DNA of 64,000 bases from Typhlomys cinereus (Eukaryota > Chordata > Mammalia > Rodentia > Platacanthomyidae), in NCBI GenBank assembly GCA_023101885.1, contig JALPQD010000102.1, positions 1,426,001-1,490,000 on the forward strand, read 5' to 3'. The notes beneath the pieces are model-generated. The model saw only the letters and a program-made list of their open reading frames with translations. It was not told the DNA's origin and ran no database searches. Positions 10,661 through 21,838 of the stretch are shown one piece after another. Within the stretch, counting starts at the first letter, position 1. Every line of letters begins with the position of its first letter. The position numbers were made by a program, and so were the translations under genes.

Positions 10661-12690
10661 ACTCACTCATGATTCTCTCAGGGTAGAACAAAATGATCCC
10701 AGACAGTTGATAAGCAACAATTCCATAATCAGACAATAGCATTCTGTCCTTGGCCTCCAAAGTCCATGTCTATCTCTCAATGCAAAATGTACTTCCGAGA
10801 GTCCCTCACTTAGAGACTTCTTAACTATTCCAGCATTTCTTAAAAGTTCAAGTTCAAAGTCACCTCCCAAGGCTGGCTCTTAGCTATTGTGAGTCCTATA
10901 AATAATGAAAAAAAAAAAACATAAGTTACATACTTGCAAGGTATAATGGTGGAATAGGCGAAGGGTAAATGTATTTATTCCAAAAGGAAAAGGAGGAATC
11001 GGGTTAAAGCAGTACTGAGTCCCAAGAGAGCAAATGTTAAATCTCATAGCTCCATATTCGGCATCTGAGCTGAGCCGTCCTGGTCCTATCCGTTTATGAC
11101 TGCAATCCACTTGGTTGCTAACTGTCTAAGACTAAGGAGCATGCCTCCTGCTGCTCCCCCAGCAAGCGTTCCCTATTTTCAGTGTCTCTGACCTCTGGGA
11201 TCTCCATTGGTTGGTTCATTCTTATATTTCTACACATTGCCTTGTTGGGCCCTGCTTGCAGGCACTTCAAAACCGCCTCACCTCCCAGGCTTTACTTTGA
11301 AATCTTGATGGAAGCCTCCGAGACCCTTTGCATCTTGCGTCTTGTGGGTGACGCTAAGGTTTACTGCTAGTGAGAACCCCCAAGTGCTTTGTTAACAGAC
11401 ATAGCAAAGAATTCCCCAAGCACTTTTGGGAGAAGAGGACATCTGCCCCAGGACTCTATCCCCAAAAGACTCTATCAGGGAAAGTATGTGAAGCAAATTT
11501 GCATTCTTCCTGTCTGACCTTGTAATGACTGTGGCCTTGCCCACACCCAGCAAGGTGTGTGCCTTGAAGACATCCATCCTACTGTCCTGTTGAGAACTGC
11601 TTGCCTTGAGAACCCACACTCTCCCTGGCCAATGTTGTCTGATTAATCAGTAAAAATTTCTAGCCTTTTTTTTTGTTGTTGTTGTTCTGCTCTTTTTTTG
11701 CTCCTGATATTCACCGTAAATCTGACTAAAAGTAATCTGTCATGTTGACATCACAGCCTCAGTCCTGATCTGCCTCAAAATTTCCCCTGTCAGATAAGGT
11801 AGTCTGTTGTCTTTAAAGCTTGGCCCTCACACTCTATATCAACCACATAGAACTAGGCCAGCCTAATCTCCCCCCATCCTGAAGCTCAGGAACATTTGCG
11901 GAAGAGGGGGCGGTAAGATTGTAAGAACAAAAGGATGGGAGGAGCAATGATTTGCAAGATTCTCCACACTAGTTAAGGCCGAAGCAATCATAATAGGACT
12001 TTGCATGCCCTGCGCAATGTCCAACACACTATTGACCTCACAAAGTCTAGCATCAGCTAAAGGCACCAAGATCCTTGGAGGCAAGGGATTGACAGCCACA
12101 GTAGTGTTCCTATGCTTAAAGGGAACACGAGAAAGGGTTCAGGGAAATGCCACTGGGTCCTTGTACGTCATTGGAGAGGAGGACCCAGAGGAGAGTTAGG
12201 CATACACAATAAAGGACTCTCTGGGAATTGGGGGAAGGCACTGGGGGATGGGAAGGGAGGGAGGGGGAGCAGGAGGTTTGGGGGGAGGAGGAGGAGGGAA
12301 GGAGGGAACTGGTCTACCTATTAAGTTTGTATGAGCGGAAATAATAAAAAATGTATTAAAAAAAAAAAGCTTGGCCCTCACAAAGCCTTGGGGAATGGGC
12401 AACATGTTTGCCACTATTTCACAATGTTGGTCTCTACCCCGACTTACCTGAGTCTTTGTTTCATCTGAAATTCCACCAGCCTAGATTTTCCCCATCCACA
12501 AGCTGCTGGCATCCTGGTCTTTTGACCCCAAACACACTCATTACAACCCTGTTTCTAAAAGCCTTCAAATTTTCCCTGTAAACCAATTCATAAGGTTTCT
12601 TCACATTGTTGGGTATAAAAAAACAACCAACTGTCCTGTTTCTCAGTACTAATTTCCTGACCACAATAATGGTCACAGCAAGCAAACTTA
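10661..12690 (-). mobile_element. MaLR internal region (antisense), split by L1
   Basis: Reads as the antisense strand of a MaLR-type internal region. It has TTAAAAGTTCAAGTTCAAAGTC, an ACATACTTGCAAGGTATAATGG stretch, TTATTCCAAAAGGAAAAGG, then GGTCTTTTGACC, AAAGCCTTCAAATTTTCCC, GGTTTCTTCACATTGTTGGG and AGTACTAATTTCCTG near the right end. MaLR internals normally lack functional retroviral genes, and none is visible here. It is interrupted at 11832-12365 by an L1 3-prime end. No flanking LTRs could be placed with confidence. Confidence 0.6.
11832..12365 (+). mobile_element. 5-prime-truncated L1 3-prime end (copy 2)
   Basis: About 534 bp, closely similar to copy 1 from ATCAACCAC through the polypurine tract (12226-12305) and the AATAAAAAATGTATT tail. 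It is flanked by an exact 17 bp duplication, AAAGCTTGGCCCTCACA, at 11815-11831 and 12366-12382. The same host sequence without the insert occurs at 14.76-14.88 kb, which provides an empty-site comparison. Confidence 0.85.
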
Positions 12691-12758
12691 GAAAATATCA
12701 GATTTTGCTTGAGATGCAGCAATGCTAAGTAGTTTCCCTCTGCATTGCTGTCCGTCTG

Positions 12759-12786
12759 CCCATTCATTCATATATCCATCCATCCA

Positions 12787-12817
<31 letters not shown>

Positions 12818-12822
12818 CATTC
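12759..12822. repeat. (CATC)n/(CATA)n microsatellite
   Basis: CATTCATTCATATATCCATC is followed by about nine CATA units. It is a simple tetranucleotide repeat with no associated element seen. Confidence 0.9.
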
Positions 12823-14096
12823 TTCTATCCTCCCAGTAAATATGTAACAATTACCTCTTACCTTTGGGGCCCTGTTATAAGGGGCTAGCAAGCAAGAGAC
12901 AGTGCCAGAAAGTAGCTTCCCATTCATGCCTAGAAAAGAAAAAGGGAACATACTTGAAGTCAGAGTTTTATTCAAAAAACTAGCCCTGAGTTGCAGATTC
13001 ATGAAGCCAGCTGATGTTCATTCAAGGCATGTCATTATGACAGCTAGATATGTAGAAACAATATAACGGGTTTTTTTTTTGCTTTTGTGCTTCATCGTTT
13101 AATTTTTTTGTATTTCTATCCAAAGGATGTCCTTAAAATGAGTACTGCTGAGCCTGATAACATTGTAATATAACTTGCTTCAAAATAAGATCAGTCACCA
13201 TTGTGTGCCATAGTGAACTGGGTGTCAAAGTTCCACACTCCATGTTGGAATTTTGCTGAGTATGCACAGAGCTCAATGGGATAATTAAAACCGCCCCAAC
13301 CAACTTGTCTCAGTTCATCTGATTGATACAGCATCTATTGTTATAACGTTCAATCTGTTGCTTTCCTGTGGGCTTTAAATTTAGCACTGTCACCTAAAAA
13401 GGAAGACAGCATAGCCCAGCTTATAGAGTGTAGAAATATAATTAACTCTCTTGAAAGGATGCATATTCATCTTTTTTTTCTAATCCTACCTCCTTGGGTC
13501 TCTAGTTCTCAGTAGACCAGTGTTCCTGGCACTTGTGAATTATTTGCAATTGAGAATAACTTCCAGACTACTGATGGTAGCACATTTTAAATATCTCACT
13601 TGCTGCAAGAATGAAATAAAATGAAAGCACAGCAGACTTGAAAGATGACTAGTAGATCTCAGCAAACCCATCGACAAAACAAGGAGGAAAAGAGAAAGGA
13701 AAAGAAGGGAAAAAAGAGAGGACAGAAGAGAGGAAAGGAAGAGAGATTTTATCAAAAGATACTTTTCCAAATACATGTAATTTTTAACACATTTGGCTCA
13801 ATTTTCTTAAGCCAATACAACTACATTTATAAAACAATGCACTAAAAATTCACAATCAATTTTAAGAGATATGCAGACCATGAGACAAGTGTTTTCTTAA
13901 TGCACACAATAGCATCTCAGAGGTAGGAAGTACTTGTTAATTATTTACTGGATGGATGGGTGGACAAACATGGATGGACAGGCAGACGGATGAGTGGATG
14001 GATGGGCAGCCAATGGAGAGCAATACAGACAGGAGAGGAATTCTCCTTAACATTGCTACATCTCATCTTTCATTTGTCTAATGAAAGGAGAGACCA
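12823..14096. other. Mostly unique AT-rich DNA with two simple repeats
   Basis: No gene seen. A purine-rich stretch (AAGGAAAAGAAGGG-like) lies at 13680-13745. A degenerate GGATGGATGGG-type repeat lies at about 13950-14010. Confidence 0.5.
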
Positions 14097-14240
14097 CTGG
14101 GCCTGGTGGCACAAGCCCTTAATCCCAATTACTTGGGATACTGAAGCAGGAGGATCACAAGTCCAAGACCGGCCAGGGTTACACAGAGAGCTCACAGTCA
14201 GCCTCATCAGCTTAGTATGACCCTGCTCAAAAAAAAAATA
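14097..14240 (+). mobile_element. B1 SINE (7SL-derived)
   Basis: The run GGGCCTGGTGGCACAAGCCC, TTAATCCCAATTACTTGGGA, GAAGCAGGAGGATCACAAGT and CCAAGACCGGCCAGGGTTAC is the core of a B1 element. It ends with CCTGCTCAAAAAAAAAATA. It is followed at once by an ID-like unit. Confidence 0.8.
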
Positions 14241-14247
14241 ATAATGA

Positions 14248-14335
14248 AGGACAGGAGACATAGGTTAGGTACAGAGAGCTTGTATAGTACATGTGAGGCT
14301 CTAGGTTCAATTCTCAACAGACAAAAAAGAAGAAA
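14248..14335 (+). mobile_element. ID-like SINE fragment downstream of B1
   Basis: TACAGAGAGCTTGTATAGTA, then GAGGCTCTAGGTTCAATTC, matches the tRNA-derived ID head with its B box. Together with the B1 to its left it may form a B1-ID composite, as known from several rodent groups. Confidence 0.55.
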
Positions 14336-14439
14336 TGTGAAGCCCCAGGAGACAGGCCCAGGCTCGTCTTGTGCAGCTGTACACTTGGTCCCAGGAGAGA
14401 GCTTACCATGGAGCAGAACCTCGAAGTTTTCGGTTGAGA

Positions 14440-14757
14440 GCTGTGGCAATGGCTCAGTAGTTAAACCAAAACCAGTAGTTAAAGCAAAAAGACCAGAGTT
14501 CATAGGTCCAGATTCTACATCAGGCCCTCTCAGAAGGAGCAAACTAGCTAGGCAGACAACTAGCCATAATGGTGTGTTCTGGGTTTAATTAGATACCCAG
14601 GTTGACAACAGTAAGGTCGAAGAATAATCAAGGATAATCCAATATTACCTTTGGACCTTCTCATCCATGAATACTCATATGCATATGAACCTGCATATGT
14701 ATGTGCTCTGATCCACATACAAACACACATGTACACACACATAAACACACACACATA
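14440..14757 (+). mobile_element. Degenerate B3/B2-like SINE
   Basis: A diverged tRNA-like head (GAGAGCTGTGGCAATGGCTC) leads through GATACCCAGGTTGACAACAG and GAATAATCAAGG to CATATGCATATG-rich and CACA-rich 3-prime sequence. This suits an old B3-type SINE. Confidence 0.5.
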
Positions 14758-14883
14758 TAAGGTAGTCTGTTGTCTTTAAAGCTGGCCCTCACAAAGCCTT
14801 GGGAATGGGCAACATGTTTGCCACTGTTTCAAATGTTGGTCTCTACCCCCACTTACCTGAGTCTTTGTTTCGTCTGAAACTCC
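14758..14883 (-). repeat. 126 bp duplicate of part of the 11.8-12.5 kb MaLR internal block
   Basis: From GGTAGTCTGTTGTCTTTAAA to TGTTTCGTCTGAAACTCC this is over 90% identical by eye to 11,796-11,831 joined to 12,383-12,473, but without the L1 insert or its duplicated 17-mer. It has the same orientation as the larger copy. It sits between a CA-rich SINE tail and an ATATATAC stretch, with no LTR of its own. Confidence 0.85.
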
Positions 14884-15212
14884 ATGTATATACCATATAT
14901 ACATGGAAAAAAGTGAAAATCTCGATTGAGTTTTTGTTTGTGAATTAAAGGTAAGCCTTACTTTCAGAAAACCGTTGGCCCAGAAATACATTTTAGAAAA
15001 ATAAATAAATTAGATTATTAATTTTACAGAAGCGTTGATTCATGTTTCTCTCTAAGAAAGCATGCCTCAGATTACAAAAGCCTTCACATGCTGGTAAATG
15101 CAAGAGACACCTCTACCGGGACTCTGCAGTTCTGGAAACACTTCCAAATGGTCAGGAGTAGGTTACACCCCTGCCTGACCTCACAGGTCCTCCATTAGTC
15201 ATAAGAATAGCA

Positions 15213-15464
15213 GGGGGCTGGAGAGGCGGCTCAGGGGTTAAGCCTCTGCCTTGCAGGTGGAAGGTCCTGAGTTCGGATCCTAGACCCCACGTATAGACGC
15301 CAGGCGGAAGTGGCCTGTGTTTCTGGTCCTGGTAGGGCGGAGCCTTTGAATCCCGGGGCAGAGTAAATGAGGAGGTGGAGGCGGTCCATGGTGGTTCCCG
15401 AATTCGCCTGTGGTTCTATACACACATGCGCGCACACACACAATTGAATAAAAAAAAAAAAAAA
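15213..15464 (+). mobile_element. tRNA-derived SINE, subfamily A
   Basis: Near-complete A copy: head GGCTGGAGAGGCGGCTCAGG, B box GAGTTCGGATCC, the GACGCCAGGCGGAAG stretch, the GAGGAGGTGGAGGCGGTCC block, a short CA/GC tail, AATTGAATAAAA and poly-A. A 7 bp AAGAATA match flanks it (15203-15209 and 15465-15471). Confidence 0.9.
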
Positions 15465-15494
15465 AAGAATAAATCAAGCAAGCAAGGACAGTGA

Positions 15495-15830
15495 TATCGG
15501 CTGAATTTTGTCTCTCTAAATTCTTATGCTAAAATCCAAATGCTCTAGTACCTCAAAATGCAGTCATATTTGGAGATAAGTTCTTTAAAGGGGTGATTGA
15601 GATAAAAATGACATTATTAGAAAACTCCAAACTGCCTGGTGTCCTGGTAAGGAGAGGTCGGCAGACATGCTGAGAGAAGGCTGAGCGAAGCCAGAGAAAG
15701 ACTCGTCTACAGGCCAAGGAGGGAGGCCTCAGAAGATATCGGCCCTGTGGAAGCCTTGCTCCTTGGCTTCTAGAATTCAGAGAAGATAAATTCTTGTGGT
15801 TTCAGCTGCCGGGTCTGTGGTATACATTAT
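15495..15830 (+). mobile_element. Ancient mammal-wide interspersed repeat (class uncertain)
   Basis: TGAATTTTGTCTCTCTAAAT, GTCATATTTGGAGATAAG and the 3-prime block GATAAATTCTTGTGGTTTCA, then GGTCTGTGGTATAC, match a repeat layout familiar from many mammals. I cannot say from memory whether it is an LTR or a DNA transposon. Confidence 0.5.
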
Positions 15831-16249
15831 CACAGGCATACATGGGAAAATCTTTTTTAGATTTCCTTCTACTGTTCTATAGACTAAATTATAATGCAGA
15901 TGTTTCCAAACCCCAAACAAAACCATCGGAAGGCAAAGGGAAACAGTCTCCTCCCCCAATTTTCATGCTAGCTCAGCTGAGACTTTCTTTACATCCTGAG
16001 GCGGGGATTCCCCAGACTGAACAACATGCCCGTCTCCAGGGGCAACGTGTAGCCTTTTTCGGCAGTAATCAGTAGCAACAGCAGGAGCATACACCACAGG
16101 GAAATGACTGGTACTCTGACCCTAAAGGAAACAAATTCCTTCTCCATGCCCTGCACCAGCGTCTGAACACAATCACATCATTTGAGCATTTTTCCACAAT
16201 TACTTTACGAAATGTAGCAGAAAGACTTGAGTCTTTACTTAAGAAATCA

Positions 16250-16432
16250 ACTGCGGATGAGGTTCAATTGGTAGAGTGCTTATCCAAAGTGCACAAAGCC
16301 CTGGGTTCAAACCCCCCTGCACCGTGTAGTGCTGGATGTGGGGGAGCGTGTCTAGAATTCTAGTGCTGGTGGTAGAGGTAGAGATTCAAGGTCATCCTCG
16401 ACTATGTAAAGGGTCTGAGACAAGAAAGAAAG
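16250..16432 (+). mobile_element. ID-B1 composite SINE (B4-like)
   Basis: An ID head (GTTCAATTGGTAGAGTGCTT; CCCTGGGTTCAAACCC) is followed by a B1-like segment (GGTAGAGGTAGAGATTCAAG, then GTCATCCTCGACTATG) and GTCTGAGACAAGAAAG. Its A-rich tail runs into the long purine repeat. Confidence 0.7.
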
Positions 16433-16756
16433 GGAAAAAAGGAGAAGAGAGAAGGGGAGGGGAGGGGAGAGAAGGGGAGGGGAGGGGAGAGGAGGGGAGA
16501 GACACAGAGAGAGAGGAAGGGAGAAAAGGAAGGAAGGAAGGAAGGAAGGAAGGGAGGTAGGACGGGAGGGAGGGAGGAAGGAGGGCGTGGGGAGGGAGGG
16601 AGGGAGGAAACTGAAGGGAGGAAGGAAGGAAGGAAGGAAGGAAGGAAGGAAGGAAGGAAGGAAGGAAGGAAGGAAGGAAGGAAGGAAGGAAGGAAGATGA
16701 CGGGAGGAGGAGGGAAGGGAAAGAAGGGAGAGTGTGAAAAGTGAAGAAAAGAGAAA
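16421..16756 (+). repeat. Long polypurine tract with (GGAA)n core
   Basis: About 335 bp of nearly pure purine on the plus strand. GAAAG/GGGGAG variants come first, then AGGGAGGGAGGAAGG blocks, and a nearly perfect (GGAA)n array at about 16619-16695. It grew from the tail of the SINE to its left. A long minus-strand frame here is only the repeat read through. Confidence 0.95.
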
Positions 16757-17398
16757 GATGATCCAGAAGTTTACTAATTGAGTCCTGGGAGAAGGAAGAC
16801 TGCCACTGCTACAGACCAAAGAAAAGTAACATTCTTTCACTGAGAATAAGCCAGGCATCATCAAAACCGTTTATTTGCCTTTCATAGAAGTGCAAATCAA
16901 ATGTCTCACTCATTCAAACTAAGTTAGAAGAGAAACCCTCTGTCAGCTTCCTTTCTGCTCCAGCAGGCCTATTTTGAACACCACTGGCAGAGGCTTGTTT
17001 GTATCATTAAAAAATTATCTTAACTGCCCACTGCCAAAAGCAATTTGCCTGGCATTGTGCACTCTCCAGTAGTGGAGTAATGCTTCCTGTGACTGGGCAT
17101 ATCTGGGAAATAGCATCCCAAGATAAGCGCCTGCGGACAGCTAGGGAGAGTGAGCCACGGAGGGGAGGCACCAAGAACTGAGGGGCTAGGGGTGCACAGG
17201 GCAGCAGTGAGACCAGGGCTCCCTGAAGGTTGAGCAGGTGGGGGATGTGGACCACGCAGCAGGTATATGACTGGTCAGAGGAGCGCTAGTGTTTCAGATT
17301 CAGGTCCTGCGTCTATTTTTTACCCTCAGATGTAAGTTCTGGAAAAGCACTGCAGGATGTGATGAGGGTGTGGGAATTTGTGAGCCTTCCGCTCCTCT

Positions 17399-17512
17399 GT
17401 CTTCGCAATTCCATTCCTCCCCTTCTCGCCCTCCTCCTCTCTTTCTTTATTCTTCTGACCTCCCCTCCCCTCTCCCTCACCTTTCTCACTCCCCCTCCAT
17501 CCTCTCTGACAT
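17399..17512 (+). repeat. Pyrimidine-rich tract
   Basis: Runs of CTCCTCTCTTTC, CCTCCCCTCCCCTCTCCC and TCTCACTCCCCCTCC form a roughly 110 bp C/T-rich stretch in otherwise unique sequence. Confidence 0.7.
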
Positions 17513-17626
17513 TCTGTCATTGCCTTGGCAAGAGGAGCCGCAGCGGGAGTGGAAGACAATCTTAAGGAAGCAAGGCAGTGACTGAGATGCTGACAGCTAG
17601 GGAAGACTGGAAGGGGAACAGACATC

Positions 17627-18039
17627 TGTGATAGTTAGATACAGGTATCAGCTTCATGGTTGAGGGTTCAAACTCTGGGCACCGTTGTAGAGAAATAGTA
17701 GTTGAATCCAGAGTGAACCTGCAGGAGATTGTTTAGTTGATGGGGAAGGACCAACCCATGGTGGGTGGGACTAGTTGGTGGGAGCTGGTTGAGAAAGTTG
17801 GCATCCTTCTGTGTACTGGGTCAGACATGTGAGTCCGGCAAGTGAGGATCATCCTGCTCTCACGCATTATATGGGAAGGGTGTGGCCACTTCCCTGGGCC
17901 CTTGATGTTGGTGTGGGCTCTCCTGCCAAGATGGAGTGAGAACTTTAATTATACAATCGTAAGAAAAAAATAAAACCCCTTGTCCTCTTAAACCATTTCA
18001 CTGTGGCTTTATCAGCAACAATGCAGGCTGACTGCAAGG
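17627..18039 (+). mobile_element. Solo LTR, MaLR-type family L
   Basis: Starts TGTGATAGTTAGATACAGG and shares landmarks with the 58.2 kb copy: GGTTGAGGGTT, CAGGAGATTGTTTAGTTGATG, AAGTTGGCATCCTT, GTGTACTGGGTCAGACATG, TTGGTGTGGGCTCTCCTGCC, AATAAAACCCCTTGTCC and TTTATCAGCAACAATG. The 5 bp sequence ACATC flanks it at 17622-17626 and 18040-18044. Confidence 0.85.
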
Positions 18040-18044
18040 ACATC

Positions 18045-20080
18045 TTTACCTGCCTCAAGTCTTCTCCGAATTGGATTCTTTCCTTTAGTGCCTCGGCTTT
18101 TCCCAGACCCTGCCCTTTAAACTGGCTGCATCTGGTTTGCTGGCTGCCCAGGGTGAACATCCCCTCACTACACCAGTGAGATGGTGGAAATGGAGAATGA
18201 AGAGGGCCCCTGGACGCAAGGAGGAGAGAGCTGAGTGCTTAACATCTTCCCTCTGGACAGACGCCCCTCAGTATCCTTCCTGTCGGTTCTTAGAGCTCAC
18301 AGGGGAGGGGCTCCACCTCTTACTAGCTCTCCCTACTGCTGCCGGCGCTCCCCACCCCACTCCACGCTTGAGCATAGCTTCCTGGAGCGTCCATGGAGTG
18401 GCGCTTCCTGGATCCTTTTTCAAGAAACACCTTGCCGCTTATTTGCAAGGCGCTCCCTGTCTTCCGCCCTCCCCAGCTGTTTCTCTGTTTTTGCTGCGGG
18501 TGTCTTGCCACTCTCTTAGCCTGGCCATTTCTCCCTGAGGTGTCTCGGGCTCCTTTAACTGGCAGTCTTTGTTACCAGCTTCCCCTTGGCTTGACTCAGA
18601 CTCTTGTTGGATCTGAGAGGTGCTTCAGGGAGCCCCTGGGAACTTGCTTCTTCACGGATGTCTGAAGGCTTCCTGCTTCTGTGCCTTATCCAGCATCTAT
18701 CTGCAGCCTCATAACTCCAACCAGCACATGACTGGCAAACTGCTCGCTGCCTCCTTTCTACCAGACCTTGACTGATGAACCTTAATATTCTTTTCACATG
18801 AATGGCCATGTAGGCCTGGAATGAAGAAGGATCTAGACCCCTTTGGGACTGCCCAATCCATGACTGTGGACAGAGACTGAGCCTCTCAGCTTCTCCATCA
18901 GCAGCCTTCATTATTCACACCTGGACTCTACCCTGCCTGCCCAGACCTCACGGGCATCCTAGTGAGCCGAGCAGGTGGGCCGAAGGCCGAGGAGCAAGCA
19001 GGGTTGGTCATGAGAAGCACAGGTCCCTGGTTTTTCTCAACAGGCCCATAGAAAAATACATCTCACCCTAAGCAATGAGAAGAAAATGTCCAAAGTCACT
19101 GAAGCAGTGAGGCAGAAATAGCACCAGGAAGGATCAAAGTCTATTCATTAACTGTAGAGTCCAGACCGGCTATGAGCTGAACTTGGAGATTAGCTGCATG
19201 TTCTCCTCTGGGCTGCACCATGAAGAGAGAAGATGAAGTAAAGGATGATGCAGGAAGCTAATGCATTTCGGGGAGATTATCTAGGGTAGAAATTCTAAGT
19301 TATTTTTTGTGACATGCCATGTATTTTTCTCATTCTGTCAAGATAGGATGAGCGTCACAAAATCTGAAAAACAAATTAACTTAGTTTATAAAAAGAGAAT
19401 GCCATCCAAGCACACAGCCAACGTTTTAAGGCTGCTGTAATCTCAAGGATATGGTCCTGCTAATAAAAATACACTTCTTATTGGACTACATATATTCTTT
19501 GAGGATTCAGAACATTTGTTCCAGTTTTTCATACAGTGTTTTCAAGACAGGAGAATAAAAAGAGAGGGGGAGAATGAACTACGTTTGGAATATTCTTTAA
19601 CATCAGAAGTGCCAAGATTTATCTCTGTCGTCTCCGTTCCAGGTTGTTTCGCCAATCAATCAAACCTTCATCTTCTCACCCGGTGTCTCTCCAGTCCTAT
19701 ATCCTTAGATTCATGGTGACTTATTGTCTCCTTGGGCAGAAAAGAGTGGATATGCCAGGAAGGCGGGCCGTGAGCCAATGCCCAGTGTCATTGCTTGGCC
19801 CTTCCATCTTCCCCACTTGTAAGATGTTGTATCAATTTGGATCCTTAAGTCCTTGAGTACAACCTTGGTGCACAGGGCTTATTTGAGAATAAAGGGTCAG
19901 GGAGTGGAAGTAACCAGGGAGAAGGTTGGAGCCATGTGCAGTCCTATAGTTTGGGTCTAAGAAAAATCTCCACCCTGCCATTGTAAGGTCTTAAGCCCAT
20001 TAGATGAAGCTGTGCTGCTTAGAAATGGCCAGATCAGATATAATGTCTGTCTTCATATAACTTCCTGCCCTTGAATCTTG
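18045..20080. other. Unique sequence, no supported gene
   Basis: Frames of up to 133 codons occur (for example 18137-18538) but show no domain, splice context or conservation that I can see. No interspersed repeat could be named. Confidence 0.45.
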
Positions 20081-20084
20081 AATA

Positions 20085-20325
20085 CTGCCTCATCCACACA
20101 CCTTTCCTGAAATCCTGGCAGGCTTTCTCTCCTGCCTTCCTGTGTCCTTCATCAGTTCTCACTTCCTCCAGATCCTTGCTTCAGTTCATGTGTCCATTTG
20201 TTCCTATTTCTCTAGCTGCCCCAGGAAGAAGAACTCAGTGGGGTCAGGGGAAAGGTGTTTTATGTGCCTAGAGCAAGATGTGTAAGGTATACAATAAATG
20301 CTCAATGAATATGTGCTGAATGAGT
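20085..20325 (+). mobile_element. L2-type LINE 3-prime end
   Basis: A C/T-rich segment of short blocks leads to the typical ancient LINE tail ACAATAAATGCTCAATGAAT, then GTGCTGAATGAG. Confidence 0.6.
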
Positions 20326-20521
20326 GCATGTTTTGTCTTTTCAAGCAGACTAAGCTTTTTGAAGACAAGGTCTATGCACGCTCACCTATACATTCTAACC
20401 ATGACTCCCAGGTCCAAGTGTTAAGTTGTCAAGCTGAGAAAGTTCATCTACTAATGTCTTCTGGTGTTAGACACAAGCTATTTTTTAAGCTCCTTGTCTA
20501 TATAGCCTAATAAAAAACTGG

Positions 20522-20775
20522 TCATAGGGATGAGGAGATGACTTATGGGTTAAATCTTTGCCTCCCAAGAAACAGGAGTTTGGATGCACAGATTCCACAT
20601 AAAAAATGCAAGGTGGATATGGCAATGGCCTGTAATTCCAGCCCTGGAAGGCAGAGCCTGAGAAACCCCAAAGCAAAGCAATAATGAGATAGCAATCCAG
20701 AATGATTCCCAATGTCACCCTTGGGCTTCCACAAGCACACACACACAAGTGCCCTGTGGTAGACACACACACACA

Positions 20776-20809
<34 letters not shown>

Positions 20810-20835
20810 TGCATATACACACACACACACACAAT
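20522..20835 (+). mobile_element. tRNA-derived SINE, subfamily B
   Basis: The head (GAGATGACTTATGGGTTAAA; GAGTTTGGATGCACAG) and B-type body follow the B consensus: GGCAATGGCCTGTAATTCC, GGCAGAGCCTGAGAAACCCC, AAGCAATAATGAGATAGC, GATTCCCAATGTCACCC. An expanded, interrupted (CA)n tail of nearly 90 bp lies at 20738-20833. Confidence 0.85.
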
Positions 20836-21828
20836 TGGCCATGTTAATAAATAAATGTTCGTTTAATTGAGGTGAATTGAAGGCATACAATTCCTTCCCA
20901 AGTAACACAAGTATATTAATGGTATTGGCCACAGGAAGGAAGTTATGACTAATCTGATCAAACCCCTTCTCTACTTCTGCATATCCACCTTCGCGCACTT
21001 CATGGGCTTGAAAGACCGATCTTATCCATCCTGGGAAATATTATGCTACTCTCAGGACTAACTGTAACCAACAGGATATTACGGAGGGGCGTGCTGTCAG
21101 ATCTTAGTGTTTCTGTTCTTGCTTGATGACTTTCAGGGCTCTGTTGCCAACCAGAAGCTGTAGAAATTGGCACAAATCCAGGGCGAGGACAACAACTGAA
21201 GTTTCCACTGAAGGCAAGACCTCAATATGCTACCTAGAAAACAACCTAGACTTTAAGTGTGAGCAGTAAGTAGAAACTATAGCCAGGTACTCTGTCCCCC
21301 TAACTCTGAATAAGGAATGCATTTATGGATGAACTGTAGAGTGCATCCTGCAAGGATGGAGCCAATGTACTCCTTGGTAAAATTATGCCTGTAAGGTATT
21401 AGCGTGTCTGAAAAAAGAAAAGGGGAGATTCATCAGTGAGATGACAAATATTATGGGCTACGAAGTCTGCTATGATCTTCGCTGTCTATCTGATCAGACT
21501 GTGGGTGCTGTATGTACAACTAACCTGTGCAGGCCCAAGGCCTTCGGACTTCCAAGTAGAGAGGTGGATGGTCAGACTCTCAGACCTAAAGCTAGAAGAT
21601 ACACAAACTTAAATTTCCCTTGCTTAGAATCATGCTCACCACACACTCTTCTAATGATAATTTGATGGGTTCCATAGTCAGTGAGTCCAACAGTCTGTGT
21701 CTATTGTCTCTCATTGTAATTAATACCTCAGCCTTTTGATTTCCCCCTTCAATCTAAAAAGACAACAGTGAGCTTTTCCTCAAGGAGAACTGGCATGGTT
21801 ACATTTCTGAGCCTACAGGGCTGAGGGC
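20836..21828. other. Unique sequence, no gene seen
   Basis: AT-rich DNA with only short frames and no named repeats. Confidence 0.45.
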
Positions 21829-21838
21829 AAGATTAGTG

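Noticed and set aside
8804..12099. Repeated 78-residue protein as a gene family
   Set aside because: The copies are antisense to L1 3-prime ends carrying poly-A tails and TSDs, so they are retrotransposon copies. Only the possible selection on the frame was kept as a finding.
10661..12690. Intact endogenous retrovirus
   Set aside because: No gag, protease, reverse transcriptase or envelope frame is visible; it reads as non-coding MaLR internal sequence.
15213..15290. tRNA gene
   Set aside because: The A and B boxes belong to a SINE head. No cloverleaf or anticodon arm is complete, and the element continues into a SINE body with CA and A-rich tail. The same applies to the other SINE heads.
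16352..16864. 170-codon minus-strand frame rich in Ser/Leu/Pro/Phe
   Set aside because: It is the polypurine tract read on the other strand; the tandem peptide pattern is an artefact of (GGAA)n.
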